From assembly GCA_015345905.1 (NCBI GenBank), contig JADDTR010000019.1, positions 496,001 through 560,000 of the forward strand: a stretch of 64,000 nucleotides of DNA, in the 5' to 3' direction. Position 1 is the stretch's first letter. Each line of letters starts with the position of its first letter. This DNA comes from Aotearoamyces nothofagi. Lineage: Eukaryota; Ascomycota; Leotiomycetes; Leotiales; Tympanidaceae. The position numbers and the translations under genes were made by a program. Positions 49,877 to 60,571 of this stretch are shown here, in pieces. The notes below the pieces were generated by a model. The model was not told the origin of the DNA. It was given only the letters and a program-made list of their open reading frames with translations, and did no database searches.

Positions 49877-51895
49877 ATGCCGTCCTTCTTCGCCTTCCAA
49901 CAGGGCAGCGAGACGGGCGCGCGGCCCGGCGACGACGCGTCGCCGCTGCTGGGCCGCTTCCGCGCCGTGCCGGACCGCCAGCGCCTGCTGCCGCGGAGCA
50001 GCGTCGGGAACCTCTTCTCCAGCCTGGGGACGGGGTATGGCACGCTGTTCCGCGCGCTGGGCCGCGACGACGGCGGCGGCGCCGCTGAGCCGGACGGCCA
50101 GGACGAGGCGCTGGGCCTGGCGGGGCGCGGCGCGGCCTTCAGGGACGTCTGGATCGCGCCGCGGCAGGCGGCGGTGCGCAGCGTCCTGGGCAGGTGGTGG
50201 ATGAGGTGGGCGGTGCTGGTTGGCCTGCCGGCGGGCATCGTAGGTTCTGCCCGTGCCTGGGCCTGCTGAGTGTGCCGGCCTGTGCTCTGCGAGATGTGGC
50301 TGACGTTGCGTGGTCGAGCAGGTCGTCGCGTGGTGCGCGCTGCCATTCCCCCAGTACCCCTTACCAGACGACTTCGGAGACGGCTCGCGCGGTGGTGCCC
50401 CGGGCCACGGAGAAGCGCGCGTGCAGGTCAACTTCTGGTTCTTCCTGCTCGTGTACTACGGCCTCTATAACGTCACTGCCCTGATGTGGATCACGAAGCT
50501 CTTCAACATCTACAGCCTGAACTGGTATGTCCAGATCCATGATCCACCTACCCCAGAAGGAGGCTGATATAAAGCACCTGCAGGTGGCCACAGTCCGTTG
50601 GCTTCCCCATCACGGTCTCCCTGATAGCCGCGCTGTCCGTTGCGGTCCCGATCCCCCTCTACTACTTCCCCGAGACGCGGCAGTACCTGATCCACAACAC
50701 GGCCTGGATCGTCTGGACCTTCGTAACCATGTCCATGCCCGTCGCCGTGGCGTTCGGCATCCTGATGACCCACGAACGCCACCTTGGGTTGCGGCAGTCC
50801 TTGTCGGAAACACAGCGCATATTCACGCAGAGCTGGTGGACGAACGAGAACGACGTCGATACCCTAGCCCGGCGTGACAGAAGAAGACCGCAGGTACAGC
50901 CGGCATCATTTGATCCCGACTCGCCCCTCGATGTTGGGCCTGACGTGAATACCCGCCCGCCCGTCAGGGAAGCAGTGCGACTGAGGAAGCTGTGGATCCC
51001 AGCCAGCTTTGTGAGATTCATGTGGTTCTGCGCGGCACTGTTCATCGGCTTGATCGCTTATGTTCTTGGAGAGGCATACGCCGAGATCTACCTTCGGACC
51101 CTCCCGCACAACAATTTCGACACCATCTTCTACGTCTACAGCTGGGTCGCCACAATCCATATCCTCGATGGCCTTACTGGCTGGATTCTGGGCGGGCAAA
51201 CGGGCGAGAGGGTGGGCTCATACCCTCTGGGTTGGATCTTCAAACTGTGAGCATCTTCTCGTCATTTCATACCAAAACTACAAGTCTCTGACCCCCAAGA
51301 CAGCTACTTCTCCCTGACGTATCAGACCTACGTGCGCGCTCTATACGCACGCCTCCGGTCCCCATCGCAATTCGTGGTGCTCCAGATCCTCTCGTCCACC
51401 TTCCTCATCATCCTCCACCCCCTCACCATGTCCCGCACCTACCACGGCCTGCTCGGCGTCATCGGGCTCAACAGCCAGCCCTACCCCGAGTACGCCAAGT
51501 TCTGCGGCCGCTCCATGTTCATCCGCTACGTGTCGGAGAACGCGTCCATGGCCACGTTCCTCGGCCAGATCCTCGTCCTCCACTTCGGCCACAACAAGGA
51601 CGTCTACCCCTACTTCGCCTTCGACACCGAGGCCAGCGAGAACGGCTACGACTTCCGCCTCACCCTCTTCGCCTCCATGGTCACCTGGGCCTGCGAGATC
51701 GTCGCCGCCTTCGTCGTCAGGCGCGTCGTCGGCCGGGTCTACGGCTTCGACGTGGCCTCGGAGGGCAGGGCCGACTTTGCAAAGTGGCCCGAGCTGCTGC
51801 CTACCAGCCTGGCCGTCATGGTGCACGTCCTGCAGAATATGCTCTTCTCCATCATCCGATTGCAGTTCCACTGCGGCGGCAAGGCATGTCTCTGA
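49877..51895 (+). CDS. Conserved multi-pass membrane protein of unknown function
   Basis: Four exons: 49877-50239, 50322-50524, 50584-51246 and 51304-51895, 606 aa. The first 100 residues are soluble and Gly/Ala/Arg-rich. About eight or nine hydrophobic segments follow, e.g. WWMRWAVLVGLPAGIVVAW, WFFLLVYYGLYNVTALMW, FVRFMWFCAALFIGLIAYVL, FYVYSWVATIHILDGLTGW, FVVLQILSSTFLIILHPLTM and LLPTSLAVMVHVLQNMLFSI. I recall similar hypothetical proteins across filamentous ascomycetes, especially the C-terminal third (SRTYHGLLGVIGL, GRSMFIRYVSENASM, NKDVYPYFAFD), but no named family; it is not ATG9 or a sterol acyltransferase by motif. Coding G+C is extreme (bases 49921-49980 count 50 of 60), with nearly all third positions G or C. 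All three introns keep the frame. Confidence 0.82.
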
Positions 51896-52315
51896 TATCA
51901 TCTCGGGAGGTCTCCTACTGTCCTTTCTCCTTTTTTCCTTTTCTCTCTCTCTTTCCCCTCTCTAGAAAAACACCCCCCCCCCACCATCTCCTCCTCTTCC
52001 GCTACATCAGCGACTCCCTGATCTCCCCCCCCCCCTCTGTTTTGAGCGAAACGCGCGAATAAGATACCCCCCCCCTTTGAATCCAGCCAGTCGTCGTCCC
52101 CTTGTTTTATTTCTAGACTAGATTGCGCTTATAATACCTAATATATATGGTTCTTCTCTTCTGCTCTGCTCTTCTCTGCTCTGCTACACTGCGGCCCGTG
52201 CCGTGCTCTCCTAAAACATCACGCAGACCGCAACCCGCCGGGCTCGAGACCCGAGAGCGCATCGCAGACCAAGGTCCCGACGAGCGAGCACGGGTATGAA
52301 TCATGGTGGAGGAAA

Positions 52316-52345
52316 TATATATATATGTGTGTGTGTGTGTGTGTA
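52316..52345. repeat. AT then GT dinucleotide microsatellite
   Basis: Alternating AT followed by alternating GT, about 30 bp. Confidence 0.85.
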
Positions 52346-52589
52346 TCGTAATGTCATAAAGATATAAACGTGATGGGGTGAATAGATACAGGTGAAGTAG
52401 AATTAGCAGTAGGAGCAAGGAGCGGAAAAATCCAAAAAAAAAAGAGAAAAGAAAAGAGAAAAAAAAGACTCATATACGCGCGCCACGCCTGGGACTGCCA
52501 GAAGCAAACAAGAAACCGCTACCTTGGGCCGAGTTTCACAAAAACTAGAAAGACCGTACCGCACGCGTGCTGGAGAAAGGAATGAGGCC

Positions 52590-52616
52590 GTCCCGTCCCG
52601 TCCCGTCCCGTCCCGT
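52590..52616. repeat. Pentanucleotide repeat GTCCC, 5 copies
   Basis: Perfect units ending in GTTCG. Confidence 0.9.
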
Positions 52617-52734
52617 TCGATAGATGTCGTCGCCGCTTGGGGTGTTGAAAGGGCGCGGTGTATGTGGAGAGACAGGGGGGGGAGAGAGAGAACATATCCC
52701 ACCATCCATCCTGCGACGTACAGCTTCGACGGCC

Positions 52735-54466
52735 TCACGCTCTCACGCTCCACACCTGCTGCTGTTCGTAGATGCGTTTGCGCAGTCTGCGCTCGCGCTC
52801 TCTCTGTCTGCGGCGTTCCTGCCTGTGCTGCAGCGTCTGCGTCTGCGTCTGCGCCTGCGCGCCGGGGCCGTCGGGCTCTTTGGGCGCCGCCAGGTGGGCG
52901 TCGGCCAGCGCGGGCTCGCGGTCTTCGTCGTCGGGCTCGAGGAACGAGGTGTCCTCTTCGGTGGCCGCGGGCGACTCGTCGGCCTCGTCGGGGTGCAGCT
53001 GCGCGTATTTAAGCTGGCAGGCGCGGGGCGACCATTTCAGGTCGCAGCCGTCGTTGAGCATGTCGGCGGCGATGACCTGCCATTTGGCGCGGTCGTGGCG
53101 CTGCTTGGAGCGGTGGAGTGACTTGATCTGTTTCTGCTGTGAGTTTTGTGGAGGGCAGATGGATTGCTAGAGTGGCTTCTGCTGCGAGTCCGACCGGACG
53201 GGAACAGGTCTGGCTGCAAATAGGGTAGGATTAAATCAGACTTACATCGTGATTGGTCCATACTCTCAAGCGCTCTCGAAGTCGGCCGAAACGCATCTGT
53301 AGGCAGGGCACCTTGAAATTTCCCCCGGTGCTGTCGTTGAAGACCTTTTGGATGTTCGTCCAGTTCGGTTTGCGGCCCTCGCCGCGTAGTCGGAGGATTA
53401 GTTTCTCTTCGTCGGATACATCAGGAAGTTGTAATGCTGCCGCTACCCAACTGGATGATGCTGTTTCGCTTCTTGGTGTGGTGCTTGGGGTGCTTGACGG
53501 AGGGCTGTCTTTGGGTATGGCGGATTGGGGGCCTGATGAGTAACGACGCTTGGTAATGTTGTTAGGGATGGGAGATTCATGTTTGATTTGGATATCGAGC
53601 TTTGGTTCTTGCGTCAGGTCATGGCTGGGGATATGTTCTGGGGTTAGGTGTTGTGGTGGGCGATTCTGGAACCGTTGTTCATGGTGCTGAAATTGCTGAT
53701 TGTCGTGATGCTGGAATTGTTGGTCTGGTTGGTGATATTGCTGCTGCTGTTGACTGGGAGTATTGTCATGCGGGTGCTGAAACTGCTGTTGTTGAAGTGT
53801 GGGCGTCGTATCATGAAGACGCTTCATTGGACGATGTTGTCTTGGTGTTGGTGAGATGAGAATCGGAGCTTGATTCTGATTTCCAGGGGAAGGGAGAGCC
53901 TGAGCATTGGAATGATTTTGTGTCGGGCTTCCAGCTATGCTAGAGGTAGTTTGAGGTTCAGAGACTCTGAAGCTTCCCCAGTAGGGAGTCGGAGGACATT
54001 GAGTATGAGGCGAGTCGAAGATGTAAGGAGAAAGACCAAGGCCAAGATCCGCATCAGAGACTTGCAAGGACAGTGAAGAGCTCTTGGATTTCATCGGAGA
54101 GCCAGTATTTCCATTGTTACCAGTATTGAAGATGCCACGAGAGTTTCTCGGTGAGTAGTTCATCTGAGGCCGGTCGTCTCTTCGCCAGGTGGTGCCGTGT
54201 ACCGGCCTGCTCTGAATACTTGGGGATTCTGCGTTCATTGAGACAGGCGTAATAAGATTTGCATCGTAGGTAACTGGTAGATTAAAGGACGAGACCTGGC
54301 CATCTTGTGAGTACTGTGCTCCAAGAAACATGTCGGTATGACGATAATGAGGGCCTATAGCTGTAAAATCACGTACTGCGCTCTGTGGAGTCCATTCTTG
54401 TGTATTAGTCGGCACCCGTCCAAAGTGATTGGAGTAAATTTGGTCGCCCATGATAGAAAGCTGCAT
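52735..54466 (-). CDS. SANT/Myb-like DNA-binding protein with Q/H-rich region
   Basis: Putative chromatin or transcription factor. Exon 1 is 54466-53246 and exon 2 is 53136-52735, 541 aa. The N-terminal 330 residues are disordered, with a Gln/His-rich stretch (LQQQQFQHPHDN, QQQQQYHQPDQQFQHH). From about residue 355 there is a Myb/SANT-like pair: DEEKLILRLRGEGRKPNWTNIQKVF..., continuing into exon 2 with RHDRAKWQVIAADMLNDGCDLKWSPRACQLKY. The tail is acidic, then strongly basic (RQERRRQRERERRLRKR). The acceptor is a tandem NAGNAG (ACAGCAG), so exon 2 may start at 53136 or 53133. Exon 1 has ordinary composition, exon 2 is GC-rich. Confidence 0.75.
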
Positions 54467-56053
54467 TTATGAAGCGTAAAGGGGGGCAAGATGATAAACG
54501 GCTCAAGTGATGTATTTGAAAGGTTGTTCGCAGGCTCTCGGTAAGATGTCTCATGGGATTGAAGATAACGGCGCATCTGCAGATAGAAATGGCAGCGATA
54601 AATATCCAATGGGGTTTAAAAGACTTCTTAATGTCACTATATAGGCTCACTAAAGGAGTCTGCCTCATAATACTATCTTGAGGATGAAGAGTAGAGAGCC
54701 TCGCGGGCCGTGGCGATGAAGGAGTCTTCGCGCACCTGTTGAACAGAGGCCTATGGCTTTCCTCGAGGTCCAAGGCACAGCAAGACTGAGCCTCGGCCGC
54801 CTCAGACTAGCCAGCTGTAGCAGGGCACCCTATCTCTGCAAAATATAATCTATGCATGATTAAGCGCCTGGTATTACACAAGCAACAAAGAGGATTGTGC
54901 TGTCTCTCCTCCAGTACTGTGTGATCACTATGCGATCACAGCGTGATAGAGCACTAGGGGATATTAGGGAGTAGTTCTAGAGCAACGGCAAGGTTGGGCG
55001 CTTGGGTCACGGTTTCAGGGCCACTGGAATGAATCGTCCATCACATGTTCTTCCCTGCCTGCAGATACAAGCCGATGCCGCGAGATTTCCAACACGGCAC
55101 GGCTGACTGCCGCGGGCAAAACAGGTCTAGGAGGACTGGTCTCCTGATGGCGTCAGCACTGTGATCGGCTCGATTTCCACGCTCACTTACTTGTGCAGTG
55201 GATGCTTTGTGACTTTTGGCCGTCTGTCCATTAAGACAACACATCCAGGCTCCGGCAGAGCCATCGTCCATGCCCTCCACGAGCCGTTCCAGTGGCCGAG
55301 TGGGCCGAAGCATTGCGACATGTAGAGGCCGGCTGGCCTTGTTGGATGTTCTCCTTCTGAGTCGCGGAAGAAAGCCTTGCCCGTGGTGTCGGTACTTAAG
55401 CGCGCGGGCTATTGCGATGGACAACGCAGGTCTGCGGCACAGTCGTCGCCACCCCTGTTACCAGCGAATAAGACGGCGCCGGTGGCTGCCGCGCGGAGTG
55501 CGTAGCCCCAACAGTGTTAGCGTTGTCGAAGTGGTTGTGGGGGGCCGTCGACGTTCTGGAGTGTGGCCGTGTGGGCCGGCGGGCGGCGGGCCGGGGGCTC
55601 ATGCAAAGGTCGCTTGAATTGTAGGCGGGCGCTTCGACCAGACCTCTGTCTCGTACCAACACGTTGACAACGCCGCTGCGGCTTTTGATCGATCGTCGTA
55701 CGGTACCTACCAGGTCAAGGACCTCGTCATCTCTTCCACCTCACCGCTGCTACGGCCTTCCAACAGCGCTAGAAACAATCCTACGCGGATGCGCCTTTGA
55801 CGCAGTCTCCCCAGGGGCAGTGATCCAAGATCTCAGATCTCAGGCCGGTAGATGACAATGAAGAGTCACAAAGAACAGACGTGTCAGACCAGTTTGATCA
55901 GATGAGAGAACCTGATGAATTCAAGACAGTACAATTTTGATTTATCCAAAGCACCATATTTTCCATAGAAACAAACCATCTGGTGTGTATTACCTTCCTG
56001 TCATTGGGTATTATCTGTCATCACCTTCCTTTTCCTAATGTTATCGGCTGCAT
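54467..56053. other. 1.6 kb intergenic region
   Basis: Holds the SANT-like gene promoter. GC-rich at 55040-55620 with overlapping non-ATG frames on both strands, none recognised. A GATCAC-containing inverted motif occurs twice near 54918-54945. No RNA gene found. Confidence 0.4.
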
Positions 56054-58507
56054 TCAATTCATCCCCTGTGCCTCTAACCCTTGCACTGCAGCATACGAGT
56101 AAGGAAAGTCGACCAGGCCGTCTAGCATCCAGTTGAGTGGATCAAACACTTCATAATTACTATCTGCATAATGCCCGCCCATTCCTGGTGCGATTGTACC
56201 TGCAAGTCCGGATAAATTCGAATGGAGGTGATTTTGCATTCCTGTATGCATATTATGAGTTGCCGGCATGAGGGTGCTGTCAAGTTGAGTAGAAGATGCC
56301 CGAGACTCCTCGGCTGATTCGGGATTTGTTGGATTCTTCATAGCTGCTGCGTCAAAGGCGCGTCAGTAATTGGCGCAGAGACCAGGAGGATTCGGCGTAT
56401 CAAAGAACAGCCATGACAAACAATAAAGCTCTACATAGGTAATAGTGGCTTGGGAAGCGCATGTGACTTCGCAAAGATCGAAGCTATGCAGTCTTTAATG
56501 CAGTCTTAGAAGGTGGGTAGACTTCAAGCAACCAGCATGTTCAAAATATAAGAAAACACAACTTACCATCAAGATTACCACGGCCCTGAGCTTGAAAATC
56601 TTCCCGCCAACGCCATATCGAGTCAAACACCAAGCTCATACTATGACGACACCGCACTTTCAACTGCAATGACCCGTCTATTTCTCCCCCTCCAACTTGA
56701 GAGCGATTATCTACTCGAATACCATTCCACATCTGCACCATAAGTTCAGCGAGTCTCCAAGAGAGATCATTGTTGGTCACGCTCATGCTTCGAATTGCTT
56801 GAATGGTCTTATGGAAGAGCTCTCTCCCTCGGTCCGAGTCGATCTCTGGCGCGAAGAAACTACTGAGAAGCTTGAGTAATGCAAATCCGGCAACAACGAT
56901 CATTTGAGAAATATAGTTGGTTGCATATTGTAATATATGGCCAGGATGTTCAGCAGAAGGCGTCTCCAATGCAAAAACAACATCGAGGAAGGCCGAAGTG
57001 GCTCTCCAAATCCCAATTAGATCGTCCATATATCCTGGTGTTGTCCGCGAGTCGAAAAAGGCTGCTAGTCGAAGATGTAGCCCAGCTGCCTTCAAGTATA
57101 GGTCGATAAGAGGTGAGATATCCTGCTTCGATGAAATTGAGACTTGCAAGTCATTGAACTCACGCTTAAATATTCGAGTCAATAGTGCTCGAAGCTCGTC
57201 GCCAGACACCCCTTGTGGATCGCTAGCATTGCTGTACATCTCTTTGGACACCTTGTCAGTGAACCTCTCTATCTGAAGTCGGGCTTCTAGCTCGGGTGGC
57301 AGAGTAAATGGTCCATCCTCGCCTGGTCGGACAGCCAGTGTCCAATCATACAATGTTGAGGCAGGCTGCCCATAACCAGTACCAATACTTTGTGCTACGA
57401 TGTTGCAAACAGCCCACGTAGTTACCCTATCATGTAGCTCGTCCTTGTTGAGTTCAACAGAAACTCGTGAAAAGTCTTGAGCATGATTTGGTCGATGAAG
57501 ACCTATCCCAGTTGCGGCCTTCATCATGACACCGCTGAGTATATGTGTTGGATCTGTGGATGTGGTGCTTGTTGGTAATGGCCAGGTACAGAGCAAACAT
57601 AGTGCCTTCACAATATGATGGCTACCTGGCACACCACCAACAGTGGTCCAAAGAAGTCGAGAGAGAGGGCCAGCGAGTGATGTAAGGAGTTGTTCAACAA
57701 TATTAGTACGTCGAGCCGCGACGGATATAATGGACCAGAATAGAAGAGGAGACTGCGCAAAGTAAAACTCCGGTGACAGTAAAGGGTTGAGAAAGGGTAG
57801 AAAAGGATGGTAGTAAGCAAAGTACTCGTTGAAGAGCTGGTTGACCGAATCTTCCGTTAATCCAACGTCTTCCAATTGATGTGCTATCCGTGGCATGCTG
57901 TACGATCCGCCTTGCTTAAGGTGCAAGAGCGACGATACGGCCTCGTCCGAGCCCATAAATGACTGGTTCTTGATTGAATTCGCGTACATCCCATTTGTGA
58001 GAGGCGATTCAATATCTTCCTCCTCTTCAATGATATAGCCCTGTGCCTGAGCACGTTCAAGGTTTCTGCGTAGACGATCAATCTGCTTTTCCATTTCTGC
58101 ATGCTTACTCCGTTTTCCGACTCGCTTGAAATTCGACTCTATCTTGCATTCAAGCTTCAGTCGCATACATCGCGAACACGTTGTGAAGGGGTCTTGTACT
58201 ACGTCACATCGCAGCTGAAGGACATTATAATTAGCTCTGGTTGTTCTATATTTCTTGTTTTCGAAAATTCCTCATGATTGTCGGTCTGACTCACCTTCTG
58301 TTGCCTACACTCATTGCAAGCTCTTTTCACACCTGGTTGTCTTCTCCTTTCAGCTTCCTCGTCATCGTGCTCTGCTCCACTTCCAGGGCTGCTATCAATC
58401 CCAGCACCGCTTCTCTTTCTCTTCCCTCCTCCAACTCCATTGCGGGAGGAGATGGGTGACGAAGCACCGCCAGGCCCTCCAGCACTCCCAACACCCTGGC
58501 CTTCCAT
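56054..58507 (-). CDS. Zn2Cys6 fungal-specific transcription factor
   Basis: Binuclear zinc cluster regulator of the nucleus. Three exons: 58507-58295, 58214-56567 and 56346-56054, 717 aa. The zinc cluster has the spacing CX2CX6CX9CX2CX6C (Cys 64, 67, 74, 84, 87, 94) and is itself interrupted by the first intron between CNECRQQK and LRCDVVQD. A basic linker (NFKRVGKRSKHAEM) and coiled coil (EKQIDRLRRNLERAQ) follow, then the fungal_trans middle homology region (residues 180-620). The C-terminus FDPLNWMLDGLVDFPYSY recalls the Leu3/PrtT/War1 group of regulators, but I would not name an orthologue. The last intron has a NAGNAG acceptor (GCAGCAG), adding or dropping one Ala. It is divergent from the small gene at 58846. 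Confidence 0.88.
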
Positions 58508-58845
58508 GCACCACGACAGGCGCGATCACGCCCAATGAATTGTTACGTGCTTTTATCCGAAACTTAAGGCGGTACGGCAATTCACTTCTGCGGTACCTGC
58601 AGCGTCCGGTGTCGCTCTGATCGATTACGATGGTGGGGTTGAGAGAAGAGTAAGGCAATAAGGCGCAAAGACTTTCTCAGTAGGGCTAGTCCGGATTGGG
58701 TTGAAATGAGACGTGGGGCTTAACTGCACGTGCTCGATTAAGCATAATCTTGCCGACTCGCCGGCAAGCGAGCAAACGAGCGAACAAGGAGACAAGGAGA
58801 CAAGGACAACTGTTAATCGATAATGCTTCATGTTGAACGGCAAAG
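58508..58845. promoter_or_regulatory. Divergent promoter, Zn2Cys6 factor / small gene
   Basis: 338 bp between start codons. It contains a GAGCAAACGAGCGAACAAGG-type purine-rich stretch (58768-58803) on the plus strand, made of short GCGA/ACAAGGAG units. No TATA box is obvious. Confidence 0.45.
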
Positions 58846-59161
58846 ATGACTTCTCAGGGCAGGCAGACCATGATCAAAGGTCCCCTTCAACCTATAGTCC
58901 CTTCGGCATTGTTATTATCATACACTGAATCAAAAGATTGCAAGGGGGAAATACCTATCAAACGTGTGCTGAACAAGATTATCGAACGTAAGTGAACAGA
59001 TGATTCATATAGTATAGCAGTGTCTGATTGATTCAGCCTCTGAATTCTCTTCACAAGCTGTTCCTCGGCCATTTCTTGATCCTTCGATCCTAGAGCGCCG
59101 CAAAGAAGCAGAAAGACTGCGTCGAGACGCCGAAGGAAAGAGGTCTCAGCAAGAGAGTTAA
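58846..59161 (+). CDS. Small two-exon gene, 88 aa, unknown function
   Basis: Too small for simple ORF searches but well supported by splicing. Exon 1 58846-58987 (MTSQGRQTMIKGPLQPIVPS...), intron 58988-59036 (49 nt, GTAAGT, branch TCTGATT, acceptor TTCAG), exon 2 59037-59161 ending in a TAA stop. The join is phase 1 and gives KIIEPSEFSSQAVPRPFLDP. The N-terminal half is hydrophobic with LLLSYTESKD and IPIKRVLNKII; the C-terminal 25 residues are a charged helix (ERRKEAERLRRDAEGKRS). No signal peptide or membrane span. I do not recognise a family; the Pro-rich motif followed by a charged helix suggests a small subunit of a complex. A second in-frame ATG exists at codon 9. Confidence 0.65.
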
Positions 59162-60571
59162 ACCTACGTATCCATCTTCCTTGCTGGTCTGTGATTGTCT
59201 GGCATTGTTAAGGCTTGGCTCGAGACAAGTACTCGCTGAAAAGCATGCATATGTATGAGACATCCTGTCAAAATGACAGTTATCATCCGATTTAATTGGT
59301 GATACTCGACTACCGAGTTCTTCCGAAACCGCTTATCCATTTCCCTCCGATATCTCTCCAGTGTCGCTCACCACCATATCCTTCCTCGGCCTTTTACTCT
59401 TAGCGCCCATGAACCGGCCCCCACTGCGAGCTCCTGCCAACATAGAGAGGATCCTTGAAATTCATCTCCATGTCAAGTCCCGCTACCCTAATTCCCCGGA
59501 CACAGAAACGAAGACTAGTGTCAACATATGTGGCCAACGACATGGTACCACCCCTGAACCGCTTATAGCATCAAGTGAAGATCTCGGACTAGTCCTCAAG
59601 GCAGTTGACATTACCGAGAATATCCGGATCAGTGTGGTCGGCATTAGAAGCACAATGCCAGTGTAATCTCCCGATTTGATGTTGGAAGAAAATGTGGCCG
59701 GTTAGAGGAAGCAATTGAGAGAGCAATTGAGAGAGCAATTGAGAGCGCAATATATTCGGACTGCAAAGCAGGTAAATTCATCTTTGATAATAAGGTATTC
59801 TAGAACATGGCATATCGTTAACGGGTTTACGAGGAGGAAAGGGGGTTGGATACTAAGAAATGGTTTATATGTTGAATTCTGAGGACCAGTCTCTGTTTTA
59901 CAAATGATCACGTCACCTATATAAGTGAGTGAAGAAACTCATATAGTAGGAGCCTATAGCCGAAGCCCATTGCCAGAATAAAATATAGTCTAGACTGTAG
60001 CTTACTCACTTCAGCAACTTCATACTGAGTAAAGGGAGCTAACAGATATCGCTAACCACCGCCGCGTGTATGCTTGCTATGCTACAGATATATTTATACA
60101 AGTTAGGGCAATTTATTTTTCACGCAATCTACAACACGCTTCTTCTCTTACCTACACTATGCCATAGCCCCTTGCGTAGACTCCTTGTAGACTCCCCGGC
60201 ATATTCATTACTAGCAATATCAATGCTCGACTCAGTAGCTTGCCCTTTAGGTCATGTGACAGCATTGATATCAATTTGTATTGCCTAAGAGTCGATGACA
60301 AATAACAACTATTCTATCTCGGACTTTTTCTTTCCATACACAAAGTTGTAATAAGTTTTATATATCCGAAACACAGCTAGTAAATAATGAGATGCAAGGT
60401 AGGTAAGGTAGCATGACAGGTCTGTCGAGCGACTCGACCAGTCCGTTAGCGCATCTCGCGAAATTAGTTCCATCTGCCATGCCAAGTCATCACGACCATC
60501 AACAGAGATCGCTAAGTCCTTGCTTTCAGGTATAGCACAGACCTCCCTATTAGATTCTAGTACAGGACTGG
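59162..60571. other. 1.4 kb intergenic region
   Basis: AT-rich from 59690 onward. A frame at 59409-59666 (from its first ATG, MNRPPLRAP) is open but unrecognised. A 12-bp tandem repeat lies at 59711-59746. Confidence 0.4.
59711..59746. repeat. 12-bp tandem repeat, 3 copies
   Basis: Unit GCAATTGAGAGA, the third copy ending in C. Confidence 0.9.

Larger units (their letters stand above)
51896..52734. other. Low-complexity spacer
   Basis: Convergent 3' flanks of the membrane protein and the SANT-like gene. C and T runs (51930-52075), an AT/GT microsatellite, an A-rich purine tract (52425-52468) and a GTCCC repeat. No gene. Confidence 0.6.

Noticed and set aside
49552-50431. Long minus-strand frames over the membrane-protein 5' end
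   Set aside because: High G+C removes stop codons from all frames; low-complexity Arg/Ala/Pro composition and no motif.
51341-51901. 186-codon minus-strand frame, Glu/Val/Asp-rich
   Set aside because: Exact antisense of GC3-rich coding sequence of the membrane protein.
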